The notes: generated by a model not told the origin, from the sequence alone. A stretch of DNA of 64,000 bases from Chromatocurvus halotolerans (GCF_004340525.1 NZ_SLWX01000002.1:326399-390398); one strand, 5' to 3'. Shown: positions 34,110-44,383, counted from the first letter of the stretch. Program-made: numbers and translations.

Positions 34110-34151
34110 TGATGCGTTACGAAATCCCGAAAGAAGGAACTCGCTGGACGG

Positions 34152-34216
34152 ATGGTCATGTCGCCGACTATCAATCTCTCACAGACTCAAGGTACGCGAG
34201 ATTTTCGGGCAACGAA
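34152..34216 (+). repeat. Dispersed repeat, copy B
   Basis: Partner of the copy at 32732-32808, lacking most of its middle. It ends next to the target duplication of the insertion sequence. Confidence 0.5.
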
Positions 34217-34223
34217 AAAAAGT

Positions 34224-35523
34224 GGGTCTTCCCCAATCATGGTGGGTAATCATCGCGCCGTTCCGGCGGGATAAAGCTCAAGCCCACCCAGGTGGAAGTA
34301 AATGGCATTGCGGAATCGTCGTTTGTTCCGGAATCCGCGGGCACGCACCTTCACCGTCTTGATGCGACTGTTGATGCTCTCCGCAAAGCTGTTGTCAGCT
34401 TTCAGGATCACCGCGTTGATAATGCCCCACAGGTACTTCTTGAGCGTGCCAGCCACTTTCTTCATGGGCGCAAGACGGCTTCGAACCATCCAGTTGATCA
34501 GCCGCGTCCAGCCCTTTGCCGCCCAGGTGCGGTGCTGGTAATGCCATAACTGTGCCGCAAACTCCTTCATGGCCCAGGCTCGGGCGGTTTTCAAACTGGA
34601 CTGGCGCAGCGTGGTGAACGCCCGTTGCTGATGCCAGCTCATGTTGCCGCGGTTTCGCAGCCACTGGTACTTCGTGCCCTTCAGCTGCTGATCGCCACCT
34701 CTGACCAGCTTGCGATGCTCATCACGGCGGACCTGATCGACGCCTCTGCCCAGATACTGCGCGACGTGAAAGCGATCAAACGCAATCTTCTGGTCGGCAT
34801 CAGGAATCGCCGCTCGCGTCGCCTTGATGTAGGCCGGCCACATGTCCATGCAGACAGCCTCGATCCCGTTGCGCTGCTCCTCATCCAGTTGCTCGTAAAA
34901 GCTACCAAGGCTCGCTGTTATGCGATCTTCGGCGACGTGCAGAACGGTGCCGGACTCCTGATCTGTCACCACCGTGATGTAATCGTGGCCCTTGCGATAG
35001 GAGGTCTCGTCAACGCTCAATCGCTTCGGTGCCATGGCCTCGCGACGCGACAGACCGCGCCTGACGGCCCGTTGCATAATGCCGTCCACCGCATTCCAGC
35101 TGAGGCGCAGGCGCTCAGCTACCGCACTGACCGCTGCGGTCTTCAGCCAATCGATGACAAATGCCTCAAACAGGGCGGTGAACCCACTACCGGGCTCTGC
35201 CCAGGGCACATCGACTGTCACAACGCCATGCTCCTGGCACTCCACCCGCGGCACGTCGGCCACCAATAGGGTTTTCAACTGACAGGTATCCAGGTGTCGC
35301 CAACGTCGCCGCCGCTTGTCATACCTCGGGCATGCGGTTCCGCACTTGGGGCAACGGAGTTTGTCCCCGGCATAGTCCACTTCCACCTCGACTTCATCGT
35401 CTGCGAGCGAGACGTTTACCGAGGACACCTTCCAAGGCTTCTGGATGCCGAGTATCTGGCTGTAGAGCTGTGTATCTTTCATGCACACAAGGCTAATCTA
35501 CCCACTCGATTTGGTGAAGGCCC
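34224..35523 (-). mobile_element. ISL3-family insertion sequence
   Basis: A 1300-bp element. The left end reads GGGTCTTCCCC, the inverted right end GGGCCTTCACC, and both continue with a GTGGGTA block, giving imperfect terminal inverted repeats of about 25-30 bp. One transposase gene fills it. Intact ends and duplication suggest it may still be mobile or is young. Confidence 0.88.
34250..35488 (-). CDS. ISL3-family transposase
   Basis: A 412-residue transposase. An N-terminal zinc-finger set is present: CPKCGTACPRYDKRRRRWRHLDTC. The catalytic domain starts with LSVDETSYRKG, followed by VCMDMWPAYIKA and ends FAESINSRIKTVKVRARGFRNKRRFRNAIYFHLG, the typical DDE arrangement of ISL3 (Asp, Asp, Glu). 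It lies fully inside the inverted repeats. The reading frame is intact. Confidence 0.93.
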   Translation of the reverse strand: MCMKDTQLYSQILGIQKPWKVSSVNVSLADDEVEVEVDYAGDKLRCPKCGTACPRYDKRRRRWRHLDTCQLKTLLVADVPRVECQEHGVVTVDVPWAEPGSGFTALFEAFVIDWLKTAAVSAVAERLRLSWNAVDGIMQRAVRRGLSRREAMAPKRLSVDETSYRKGHDYITVVTDQESGTVLHVAEDRITASLGSFYEQLDEEQRNGIEAVCMDMWPAYIKATRAAIPDADQKIAFDRFHVAQYLGRGVDQVRRDEHRKLVRGGDQQLKGTKYQWLRNRGNMSWHQQRAFTTLRQSSLKTARAWAMKEFAAQLWHYQHRTWAAKGWTRLINWMVRSRLAPMKKVAGTLKKYLWGIINAVILKADNSFAESINSRIKTVKVRARGFRNKRRFRNAIYFHLGGLELYPAGTAR

Positions 35524-35571
35524 AAAAAAGTAAAACCCTATTTCGAAACCCTATCTGACGGAGGCACGCCG

Positions 35572-36318
35572 ATGGACTTGAATGAACGACAAACCGCGCT
35601 TTGTGACCAGAACGGCACCGATTTTTCGGACCTCAAGGCTGTTTTCTTCAATTGCACTCTGCAACATCCCGATCAGGAATCGCATACCGCGTTGCTGATG
35701 GGCGCGTCTGCCGAGATCATGCGCCGCAACGGCGTTGCCGTCGACGACATCCGCGGTACCGCCTACCGCATCGCCTTCGGCGTACAGCCCGACATGCGGA
35801 AACATGGCTGGGAACACGACGACTGGCCCGACCTGTGGCAGCGTATCCAGGCCGCCGATATCCTGGTGATCGGCACGCCGATCTGGCTGGGGGAGCAATC
35901 CTCGGTCTGCCGGCTGCTGATTGAACGCCTGTACGCCATGTCGGGACTTCTGAACGAGAAAGGACAGTCCATCTTTTACGGCAGGAGCGGGGGTGTCGTG
36001 GTTACCGGCAACGAGGATGGAGCAAAGCATGTCGCGATGAATGTACTCTATTCACTCTCGCATCTGGGTTACCTGATCCCGCCACAAGCCGACTGCGGCT
36101 GGCTTGGCGAAGCCGGACCGGGGCCGAGCTATGGTGACGATGGCGCGGGTCTCGACAATGAATTCACGCAGCGCAACACGACAATCATGACCTGGAATCT
36201 CCTCCATGCAGCGCGGATGCTGAAGGACGCCGGCGGCCTTCCCAATCACGGCAATGATCGCAAGGCGTGGTCGGCCGGGTGCCGGTTCGATTATGAAAAT
36301 CCGGAACACCGAAGCTGA
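35572..36318 (+). CDS. Flavodoxin-fold NADPH-dependent FMN reductase-like protein
   Basis: A 248-residue flavodoxin-like protein. A nucleotide-binding style N-terminus (LKAVFFNCTLQ) is followed by ADILVIGTPIWLGEQSSVCRLLIERL, a typical FMN-site motif of flavodoxin/NAD(P)H reductases, and YGRSGGVVVTGNEDGAKHVAMNVL. The likely role is electron transfer or quinone reduction. The promoter region is only 40 bases from the insertion sequence, so its regulation may have been altered. It converges with the merA gene. Confidence 0.83.
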   Translation: MDLNERQTALCDQNGTDFSDLKAVFFNCTLQHPDQESHTALLMGASAEIMRRNGVAVDDIRGTAYRIAFGVQPDMRKHGWEHDDWPDLWQRIQAADILVIGTPIWLGEQSSVCRLLIERLYAMSGLLNEKGQSIFYGRSGGVVVTGNEDGAKHVAMNVLYSLSHLGYLIPPQADCGWLGEAGPGPSYGDDGAGLDNEFTQRNTTIMTWNLLHAARMLKDAGGLPNHGNDRKAWSAGCRFDYENPEHRS

Positions 36319-36404
36319 CCGTGAAGCCAGGTGTTCGGGAATGCCGCGACGCTGCGGTGTGGAAACAGTTCGGTATTCCTGGATTTCTCTCCGGGATCGA
36401 GATA

Positions 36405-37853
<1,449 letters not shown>

Positions 37854-37861
37854 TCAGATCT

Positions 37862-38296
37862 TTAGCGTGGATTAGACGATATCGCGTTCCCGTCCCGGGC
37901 ACAGCGCCGGTTTGCTGGCGAGACGAGGTCCCATACCGACACGGCAGCCATCATTCCCAGCGCGGTGTAGGTAATTTCGGTGCTCCAGGCATATCGGAAC
38001 CAGGGGTAGAGTGACAGCAGCAGTAACGTCGGGCCGACCATCCCCAGTACACTGCGATGCCACTGACGGTGGCTGAACCAGCCAACCGCGTTCATGATCA
38101 AGACAAGCCACGCGAAAAACGGTAACAGCGTATTGATGAACAGGCCTTCCCATCGGGCCAGAAAAGCGAGGCCAACCGCGGCACCGAGACTGGCGATTGC
38201 CGGGAAGCACATGGCGCACCCCATGGCAGAGACCAGGGCACCTAGCGAACCCATCTTGTCACCACCGCGCGTAAGCCACTGTGTGAACTGTTTCAT
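37862..38296 (-). CDS. merC: MerC-family mercury transport protein
   Basis: A 144-residue membrane protein with about four hydrophobic segments. The metal-binding pair is in ALVSAMGCAMCFPAIASLG (CxxC), as in MerC. It brings Hg(II) across the inner membrane to MerA. No MerT or MerP gene is visible, so this looks like a minimal locus. Its start lies 45 bases from the divergent operator/promoter. Confidence 0.9.
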   Translation of the reverse strand: MKQFTQWLTRGGDKMGSLGALVSAMGCAMCFPAIASLGAAVGLAFLARWEGLFINTLLPFFAWLVLIMNAVGWFSHRQWHRSVLGMVGPTLLLLSLYPWFRYAWSTEITYTALGMMAAVSVWDLVSPANRRCARDGNAISSNPR

Positions 38297-38341
38297 CGGG
38301 AAGTCTCCTGAGCGTCTTACGGCAACGGAACGATGGGTGTA

Positions 38342-38372
38342 ATCTTAGTGCCGTACCTGAGTACGGAGGCAA
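38342..38372 (-). promoter_or_regulatory. mer operator/promoter with 19-bp spacer
   Basis: On the minus strand: a -35 block TTGCCT (38367-38372) and a -10 block TAAGAT (38342-38347), separated by 19 bases. Within the spacer lies the dyad CCGTAC-4-GTACGG (38351-38366), centred as in known MerR sites. The long spacer is the feature that MerR-Hg corrects by twisting DNA. It should drive merC-merA. Confidence 0.9.
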
Positions 38373-38377
38373 GTGAT

Positions 38378-38785
38378 ATGGACAGTTCGCTGGAAAATCT
38401 GACGATTGGTGCGTTCGCCCGTGCTGCCGGCGTCAATGTAGAGACCATCCGTTTCTATCAACGCAAGAAGCTGCTAACAGAGCCCGTCAAGCCTTACGGA
38501 AGCATACGCCGTTACGGCCGCGCGGAGGTGACCCGGGTACGCTTCATCAAGTCGGTACAGCGGCTGGGGTTTTCCCTTGACGAGATCGGCGAATTGCTAG
38601 TGCTTGATGATGGCGCGGGCTGCCGCGAGGCGCGCTTGCAGGCGGAGCAGAAACTTGCTGACGTAAGGGCCCGGTGCGCCGATCTCAAGCGCATTGAAAC
38701 AGTACTCGTCGGGTTGGTCGCTGAGTGCGTCGCGACGTCGGACCCTGTGCGGTGTCCTCTGATCGCGTCACTGGAGCGGTCTTGA
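38378..38785 (+). CDS. merR: MerR mercury-responsive regulator
   Basis: A MerR-family protein; ATG 38378 gives 135 residues. The N-terminal helix-turn-helix is [22 protein letters not shown]. The three mercury-binding Cys are in GAGCREA, VAECVAT and VRCPLIASL, as in Tn501-type MerR. It is transcribed away from merC across the shared operator. An upstream in-frame ATG at 38333 lies inside the operator and is unlikely. Confidence 0.94.
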   Translation: MDSSLENLTIGAFARAAGVNVETIRFYQRKKLLTEPVKPYGSIRRYGRAEVTRVRFIKSVQRLGFSLDEIGELLVLDDGAGCREARLQAEQKLADVRARCADLKRIETVLVGLVAECVATSDPVRCPLIASLERS

Positions 38786-38826
38786 TACGCTTTGATGGTT
38801 CCTTCTGTTAATCCAGCGGCTGTACC

Positions 38827-39537
38827 TTACGCCTTACCCGTGCATTTGAGCTGTTTGACTGCCAGATCCACTGCGTCGACCAGGCTCGCAACCTGATGGT
38901 CAGGGTTTCCCATCAGGGGGTGATAGATCGAATCCTGGCGTTGAATCCAGACACCGTGAAACCCCGCACGGAGCGCCCCGTGAACATCCCAGGCGTGGGC
39001 GGCAACCAGCAATGCATTTGCGGGGGCACATGAATATTCGCGGGCTGCCTGTTGGTAGAGTGCTGTCTGCGGTTTCCAGATCTGGAAATCATCCACCGAC
39101 ACAATATCGTCAACCAGCTGTTCTAGGTCGTTGTCGCGCACCAGTTTCTCTGTGTTGGCGCGGGAGCCATTGGTTAGCAGGACAGCCTGGCAGTCAAAAG
39201 GCTTCAGTTTCTCAAGCGCGGGTCTGACATCCTCGTGGGCGGGGAGCTGGGAGAATGCCGCCAGGATATCTTTCAGGGTGGTTTCATCGGCTTCGTGACC
39301 AATGCTGTGCAGCAAAACTGTCAGCGTGCCCCTGGCGATTTCCGGAAAGGTATGGAAAACGCCACTAGCTGAAAGAGCGAAGGCATCCCTGAGTAACTGC
39401 GCGAAGAATACCCGGTCCGTTCCCTCCGGCAGATTGAGGGCTGTCATTTTTTCTTCCAGCGGCGCCAGGGAAAAGACCGTTTCCACCACGTCGAGAAAAA
39501 CGATGCGAGCGTCGAGGTTCCTCGGATGCTGTGGCAT
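38827..39537 (-). CDS. HAD-superfamily hydrolase (haloacid dehalogenase-like)
   Basis: A 236-residue HAD protein. FLDVVETVF holds the likely nucleophile Asp (motif I), VLLTNGS is motif II, and WKPQTALYQQAA (Lys) and VAAHAWDVHGALRAGF form the later motifs. It resembles type II haloacid dehalogenases. The Asp-x-x-Glu arrangement of motif I differs from the common DxDGT. The substrate is unknown. Confidence 0.82.
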   Translation of the reverse strand: MPQHPRNLDARIVFLDVVETVFSLAPLEEKMTALNLPEGTDRVFFAQLLRDAFALSASGVFHTFPEIARGTLTVLLHSIGHEADETTLKDILAAFSQLPAHEDVRPALEKLKPFDCQAVLLTNGSRANTEKLVRDNDLEQLVDDIVSVDDFQIWKPQTALYQQAAREYSCAPANALLVAAHAWDVHGALRAGFHGVWIQRQDSIYHPLMGNPDHQVASLVDAVDLAVKQLKCTGKA

Positions 39538-39579
39538 TGGGGGTTCCCTCTCCTTCGGGTGAGATTGGCAGTCTTGCTG

Positions 39580-39816
39580 TTAACGAGACTCAGACTGGTG
39601 GCTTTGGATATGCTCCATCACGTCACGAACTTCACTGTCACTGGCCTTGCTGTGCATGAACGGAATGGCCTGCAGCAGGGCGCGTAACTGCCTTACATAG
39701 CGGCGGCAGTGCCGGCACATCAGCAGGTGCACTTTCATTGCCAATTGCTGGCGCCGGCTCAGCTCCCGCTCGATCAGGTGGTCAGCGCTATTGACAACCT
39801 CTCGACAGGTCAGCAC
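39580..39816 (-). CDS. Zinc-finger anti-sigma factor
   Basis: A 78-residue zf-HC2 anti-sigma protein with LTC near the N-terminus and the HLLMCRHC ligand set (HxxxCxxC). It starts with GTG 39816, overlapping the sigma stop (GTGCTGA) by seven bases, the same junction as the 802-808 pair. Compared with that pair, this one has no AhpD domain. It should hold the partner sigma factor inactive. Confidence 0.87.
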   Translation of the reverse strand: MLTCREVVNSADHLIERELSRRQQLAMKVHLLMCRHCRRYVRQLRALLQAIPFMHSKASDSEVRDVMEHIQSHQSESR

Positions 39817-40442
39817 TCGCCGGTCTCCTCGTAATGATCCACAAGTTTGTACAATTGACTTCTCGCTCTGTGCAATATGACTCGCACATTGGATGCAGAG
39901 AGCGACAGTTCGTTACAGATGTCTTCAAATGAAAACCCCGTGGTGTCGCGCAATTCAAGCACGGTACGCTGGTTGACGGGCATGGCGTCAAGCAGCTCTT
40001 CGAGGCAACTGGCCAGGTCCTCGCGCATCAGAAGGTCCTCTGGAGTGTCCGTTTCCCAATCTGCAGGGGGTGACTGCCAGCGGCCGCTGCGATTGAAACG
40101 GTCAGCCAGCGCGTCACCTGATTGTTCATCTGATTGCCAGTCACTGAACAAGAGCTCTCTTCCGCGTTTTCTGAGTTGCATTTTGGCTTCGTTGATGACA
40201 ATTCTGCCGAGCCAGGTACGAAGTTGCGCGCGACCCTCGAACGTTGCAATCGCCTGGTGAGCCTTGAGCCAGGCATTCTGTACAACCTCTTCCGCTTCCG
40301 ATTGACCAACGATGGGTACGGCGAGGGCGATCAGTGCACGATGATTGTCCCGCACGAGCTCGGCGAACAGGCTCTGATCGCCGGCCTTCAGTCTGTGTAA
40401 TGTTGCATTATCCATGAAGTTGGTTTTTTCCCTAACCTCCAT
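39810..40442 (-). CDS. ECF-type RNA polymerase sigma factor, second copy
   Basis: About 210 residues. Region 2 includes EEVVQNAWLKAHQAIATFEGRAQLRTWLGRIVINEAKMQLRKR and region 4 includes FEDICNELSLSASNVRVILHRARSQLY. It ends ETGEC and overlaps its anti-sigma gene. I chose ATG 40442 (AAGGA upstream); ATG 40415 is an alternative. It is similar to the factor at 0.2-0.8 kb. Either could read the TGTAAC-N17-ATCCAA elements. Confidence 0.92.
   Translation of the reverse strand: MEVREKTNFMDNATLHRLKAGDQSLFAELVRDNHRALIALAVPIVGQSEAEEVVQNAWLKAHQAIATFEGRAQLRTWLGRIVINEAKMQLRKRGRELLFSDWQSDEQSGDALADRFNRSGRWQSPPADWETDTPEDLLMREDLASCLEELLDAMPVNQRTVLELRDTTGFSFEDICNELSLSASNVRVILHRARSQLYKLVDHYEETGEC
39889..39917 (-). 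promoter_or_regulatory. ECF-type element inside the second sigma gene
   Basis: On the minus strand this is an exact TGTAAC, 17 bases, ATCCAA within codons for the sigma region-4 helix (CNELSLSASN). It is 73 bases upstream of the anti-sigma GTG. The coding sequence could produce it by chance, because a CN...SN pattern is common in ECF factors. It could also make extra anti-sigma as feedback. Confidence 0.45.
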
Positions 40443-40475
40443 AATCCTTTCCTTGAGGGATGGGTAGACTGTCAT

Positions 40476-40706
40476 CCTCGCCAGTTGTGGATAAGCACTA
40501 CGGAGACTGAGGATAACATGGCATTGATTTGACGGTTTGAAAACCGCCAGAAACCAACCGCGGACGACATCTCGGTAAAGGTGATGCGCAGAAGACGTCC
40601 CTGCGATTGCTGTACTTCAGGCCACCCGGCTGTAACAAATCGTCCTGCGGCGCATCTTATTAGAATTGCCGGTCTAAAAGGTGTGGTGCCGTCGTTTGTC
40701 GCTGGG
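40476..40706. other. Intergenic stretch with an orphan promoter-like element
   Basis: TGTAAC at 40631 is followed by 17 bases and ATCTTA (GCATCTTA in full), pointing right. The next rightward gene is the TonB receptor at 41398, about 740 bases away, with the leftward GST gene between. No gene is visible that it would serve. The rest of the stretch holds nothing I recognise. Confidence 0.35.
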
Positions 40707-41354
40707 TCAATCCAGAGTTGCGCCTGCTGGCTGTGCCATACCACGACGCACGGCATCACGCTTTGAGATTTCGCCGTGCCAACGTTCTATAGAGGGGTAT
40801 TCGTGAAGTACAAGACCCGCCCATTCGCAGCGCTCAATCCAGGGGTAGGCCGCGATGTCTGCGATGGAGTAGTCCCCGGCGAGGAAGGCCTGCCGGCCGA
40901 GGTGTTCCTCCAGAAGATCATATACGCGCCGAACCGCAGTCACCGCATGGTCGATCGCGACGTCGCAGCGCTCCATGGCGAGGCTGCGCCAGTGATGCGC
41001 CTGGCCAGTCGCCGGTGCCAGCGCAGTGAGACCGACCATCAACCACTGCAGGACCGCATCCCGCGGACCGTCTTCGGAAGGCAGCAGGCGGGTATAGCGC
41101 TCCGCGAGGGCAACAAGAATCGCGCCGGACTCGGTCAATACACGCGTCTCCTCGCACTCGGACCAGGTGAGCACCGGTACTTTCCCGAAGGGATTCAGCG
41201 TGCTCATGGGAGGTTCGAACTGCTCCCCGGCCCGAATGTTGATGGGATGTATGCGGTAAGGCACACCGAGTTCTTCCAGCATGATGGTGACGCGCCGGGA
41301 GTTGGGTGTCGCCCACGCGTACAGCACGATGTTCAGCATTCCTTGAGTATCCAT
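40707..41354 (-). CDS. Glutathione S-transferase-like protein
   Basis: A 215-residue GST-fold protein. The N-terminal thioredoxin-like domain (NIVLYAWATPNSRRVTIMLEELG, NPFGKVPVLTW, VLTESGAILVALAE) is followed by an all-helical C-terminal domain ending FLAGDYSIADIAAYPWIERC. It may conjugate glutathione to electrophiles. ATG 41354 is assumed; 41339 is also possible. It is divergent from the TonB receptor gene. Confidence 0.87.
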   Translation of the reverse strand: MDTQGMLNIVLYAWATPNSRRVTIMLEELGVPYRIHPINIRAGEQFEPPMSTLNPFGKVPVLTWSECEETRVLTESGAILVALAERYTRLLPSEDGPRDAVLQWLMVGLTALAPATGQAHHWRSLAMERCDVAIDHAVTAVRRVYDLLEEHLGRQAFLAGDYSIADIAAYPWIERCEWAGLVLHEYPSIERWHGEISKRDAVRRGMAQPAGATLD

Positions 41355-41397
41355 TACGAAGATTCTTCAAAAAACCAACAATTCAGGAGATAGTCGC

Positions 41398-44316
41398 ATG
41401 ATAGGTCGTAGAAAGATTCTGAGTGTCGCTGTGTCTTCCGCACTTTTTGGTATGAGCGGTATCACTCTGGCGCAGCAGGCGGCAGCTCCGGCCGCGGATG
41501 TACTGGAGGAGGTGGTTGTCACCGGCTCACGCCTTGCACGATCCTCGCGTTCGGCGGCTGTTCCGGTGCAGCCGATTGACCTGGAGCAGATTCGCCTCAC
41601 GGGCGCCGTCAATCTCGAGACAGCACTGAACCAGATGCCGCAATTCGTCGCAGGAACCACCTCCGCTTCCAACAGCCTGGCGAGCGCGACCGGCACTGGT
41701 GCGGCGACGCTGGACCTTCGTGGCCTTGGGGCGCAGCGCAACCTGGTGCTCGTGAATGGCCGTCGTTACGTGTTCTTTGACGGAACACAGGTCACCAACA
41801 TCAATACCATTCCGACTTCGCTGGTGAAACGCGTCGAAGTCGTGACAGGCGGCGCATCGGCTGTGTATGGTTCTGACGCGATCGCCGGGGTCACCAACTT
41901 TATCCTCATGGATGACTTCGAGGGCATCGAGCTTCAGACCCAGGCCAATAACGATATCCGCGGTAACGGGTGGACGACGGATACCACCCTGACATTCGGC
42001 GGCAATTTTGACAACGGCCGCGGCAATGCCGTGGTTTCCCTGAACTACGCGGACCGTGAGGAAATTGGCGTGGAGGAGCGCGGGTTCTCGGAGTTCGTCC
42101 TCGCCAATGGCACGGTCAATGGTGAGCCCGCGCTCGTGCGCGGTGGCAGCAGCTTTATCCCGAGTGGGCGCTTTTCCGGGCTCCCAGCCAACCCGTCCTC
42201 CCGTCTTGGCCTGACAGAGGCGCTGAACGCGGCCGGTCTCGGTGGCGTCGGCGGACTAGGCTTCACGACAGTGGGTGATGGTCCCGACGTCCGCCCGTTC
42301 CAGGACCCTGCAGACAGATTCAACTACGCTCAGGACAACTTCCTCAGACTGCCTCAGGAGCGCTATGCGATTACCGCGCTGGCGCACTACGACCTGACGG
42401 ACAACGTGCGTGCCTACACCGAGGCGTCCTACACCTACAATGAAACAGAAGTGCGATTCGCCTCGAGTTTCATAAACGCTTCATTGCCATTCAACGTCGA
42501 TAATCCCTTTGTCTCGACTGAGATGCAGGACGTCCTGCGAATCCTGGACGAGACGGAGCCGGGTCCGGGGGCCGGCGATGGCCTGACCAACCTGCAAGTG
42601 GGAAGACGGTTGACCGAACTGGGGCCGCGGCGAAACATCGATGAACGCGACGCCTGGCGCATTCTGCTGGGGCTCAAAGGAGACTTCAATGACAGCCCCA
42701 ATACCTTTGTCAGTGGCCTGTCCTGGGATGTCTATTACTCCTTTGCCCGTTCTGACAACACCCAGACCCAGATCGGCAATGCGTCGATATCCCGTTTTGC
42801 CGAGAACATACTCAACGGAACCGGCCCGGACGGCCAGCCGCTGGTTAATCCCTTTGGTAACAATATCTCGCCAGCCGGCGTCGACGCGATTGCGGTGACC
42901 AGTGTCAACTCCGATGTTACCGAGCTGGAGGTCCTGGCCGGGACGATCGGCGGCAACATAGCCTCCTTGCCCGCCGGTGATCTGGGCGTGTCAGTCGGTT
43001 TTGAATACCGCGACAGTTCGCTGGATTTCCAGCCCGACCAGCTGCTGGCCGACGGTGACATCGCGGGGTTCAACCCGATTACACCCGCAAGCGGCAGCAT
43101 CGAGGTCTGGGAGGTGTTTGGTGAGGTACAGGTTCCGCTGATTGCCGGGGCGCCCATGGTGGAAGAGCTTACCGCAAAAGGGGCATTCCGTTACTCCGAC
43201 TATGACCTCGACCAGGTAGGTACAAAATGGACTTACTTTACCGGCCTTGACTGGGCCCTTAACGATCAGGTGGCGTTCGGCGTGCAGTTCCAGCGCGCAA
43301 TCCGGGCCCCCAGCGTGGGTGAGGCCTTTGGTGGGCAACGCCAGTTTGCGATTCAGGCAACGGATCCCTGCGCGACGCCAGGCGCCGCGTCTGACCCGAC
43401 TGTGCGCGACCTGTGTATTGCCAGTGGTGTTCCGGCGGCCAATGTCGGTACGCCCGCGGTGCAGCCGAACCAGGAAGTGCCTGGCATCTTTGGTGGAAAT
43501 CCGGATCTTGACGCTGAGGAGTCTGATACCTACACGGTAAGCCTGATACTCACACCCGAGGCCCTGCCCGGGCTTCGCGTCACGGTCGACTACTTCGATA
43601 TCGAAGTGGAGGATGCGATCGCCCCCTTCGGCGGCAGCGTCGGCAACGTTCTCAACCTGTGCTTCAACCAGTTGCAGGATATCAACAGTGTAGCCTGCCA
43701 GTCGGTCGGGCGTGATGATAGCGGTGCGATCCAGTTCCCGTTCGCGGTGACTGCCTTGAACGAGAATATCGGCGCTATCGAAACGAGCGGTATAGACTTC
43801 CAAGCAAGCTATGGCTTCGACGCGGACTTCGGCCTGTTCAGCGACACCAGCAGCTTTGACCTGTCGGTCAACGTGACCTGGCTGGATGAGTTTACGCTCA
43901 CGCCGCTTCAGGACCAGAGCGACAACCAGAATGCCTGTGCCGGTGCTTTTGGCAGCGGTACCTGCGGTGAACCCCGACCCGAGTTCAAGACCCGCTCACA
44001 GCTGCGCTGGTACACGGGCAATCTGACCGTGGGCCTGACGCACCGCTGGCTGGATGAAGTTGACCTGGATATCGTTGCCTTGCGCGGCGTGGATCCGGCG
44101 AGCATACCGGTTGCGGAGTTCAGCGATCAGCATTACCTTGATCTGTCCTTCAACTACGACGTCGGCGAGCGTATATCCGTATGGGGTGGTGTCAACAATC
44201 TACTGGACAATGATCCGCCGCTCCTCGGTGCCAACCAGCGTCGCGCCAATACTTTCCCGGATACCTATGATCCATTCGGTACGGAGCTCTTCCTCGGCGC
44301 TTCCTTCAGGCTGTGA
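41398..44316 (+). CDS. Large TonB-dependent outer-membrane receptor
   Basis: A 972-residue receptor. A signal peptide (LSVAVSSALFGMSGITLAQ) is followed by the TonB box and plug: EEVVVTGSRLARSS, LDLRGLGAQRNLVLVNGRRY and RVEVVTGGASAVYGSDAIAGVTNFI. The beta-barrel ends in GASFRL. It is transcribed with the following peptide-binding lipoprotein gene and lies opposite dppBCDF-like genes, so import of peptide or a peptide-like compound is plausible. No specific ligand can be read. Confidence 0.93.
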   Translation: MIGRRKILSVAVSSALFGMSGITLAQQAAAPAADVLEEVVVTGSRLARSSRSAAVPVQPIDLEQIRLTGAVNLETALNQMPQFVAGTTSASNSLASATGTGAATLDLRGLGAQRNLVLVNGRRYVFFDGTQVTNINTIPTSLVKRVEVVTGGASAVYGSDAIAGVTNFILMDDFEGIELQTQANNDIRGNGWTTDTTLTFGGNFDNGRGNAVVSLNYADREEIGVEERGFSEFVLANGTVNGEPALVRGGSSFIPSGRFSGLPANPSSRLGLTEALNAAGLGGVGGLGFTTVGDGPDVRPFQDPADRFNYAQDNFLRLPQERYAITALAHYDLTDNVRAYTEASYTYNETEVRFASSFINASLPFNVDNPFVSTEMQDVLRILDETEPGPGAGDGLTNLQVGRRLTELGPRRNIDERDAWRILLGLKGDFNDSPNTFVSGLSWDVYYSFARSDNTQTQIGNASISRFAENILNGTGPDGQPLVNPFGNNISPAGVDAIAVTSVNSDVTELEVLAGTIGGNIASLPAGDLGVSVGFEYRDSSLDFQPDQLLADGDIAGFNPITPASGSIEVWEVFGEVQVPLIAGAPMVEELTAKGAFRYSDYDLDQVGTKWTYFTGLDWALNDQVAFGVQFQRAIRAPSVGEAFGGQRQFAIQATDPCATPGAASDPTVRDLCIASGVPAANVGTPAVQPNQEVPGIFGGNPDLDAEESDTYTVSLILTPEALPGLRVTVDYFDIEVEDAIAPFGGSVGNVLNLCFNQLQDINSVACQSVGRDDSGAIQFPFAVTALNENIGAIETSGIDFQASYGFDADFGLFSDTSSFDLSVNVTWLDEFTLTPLQDQSDNQNACAGAFGSGTCGEPRPEFKTRSQLRWYTGNLTVGLTHRWLDEVDLDIVALRGVDPASIPVAEFSDQHYLDLSFNYDVGERISVWGGVNNLLDNDPPLLGANQRRANTFPDTYDPFGTELFLGASFRL

Positions 44317-44327
44317 GGGCAGGCTCT

Positions 44328-44375
44328 CGCTGGCAGCGCAGGGCCGGGCATTCCGGTATCCTCGTGCTGCCAGCG
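44328..44375 (+). terminator. Ten-bp inverted repeat between receptor and binding-protein genes
   Basis: CGCTGGCAGC and GCTGCCAGCG form a perfect stem with a 28-base loop that itself contains a CCGG-type hairpin. It lies between the receptor stop and the ATG at 44384. Without a T run it may be an attenuating or RNA-stabilising hairpin. Confidence 0.45.
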
Positions 44376-44383
44376 CCGGGCTG

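Larger units (their letters stand above)
34216..35531. repeat. Eight-base target-site duplication of the insertion sequence
   Basis: The bases AAAAAAGT occur at 34216-34223 and again at 35524-35531, exactly flanking the insertion sequence. Eight bases is the usual duplication for ISL3 elements. The perfect copies show that the element inserted here directly and that no later rearrangement occurred. Confidence 0.88.

Noticed and set aside
44054..44383. Upstream extension of the peptide-binding lipoprotein
   Set aside because: It overlaps the end of the TonB receptor in another frame, and a proper lipoprotein signal starts at 44384.
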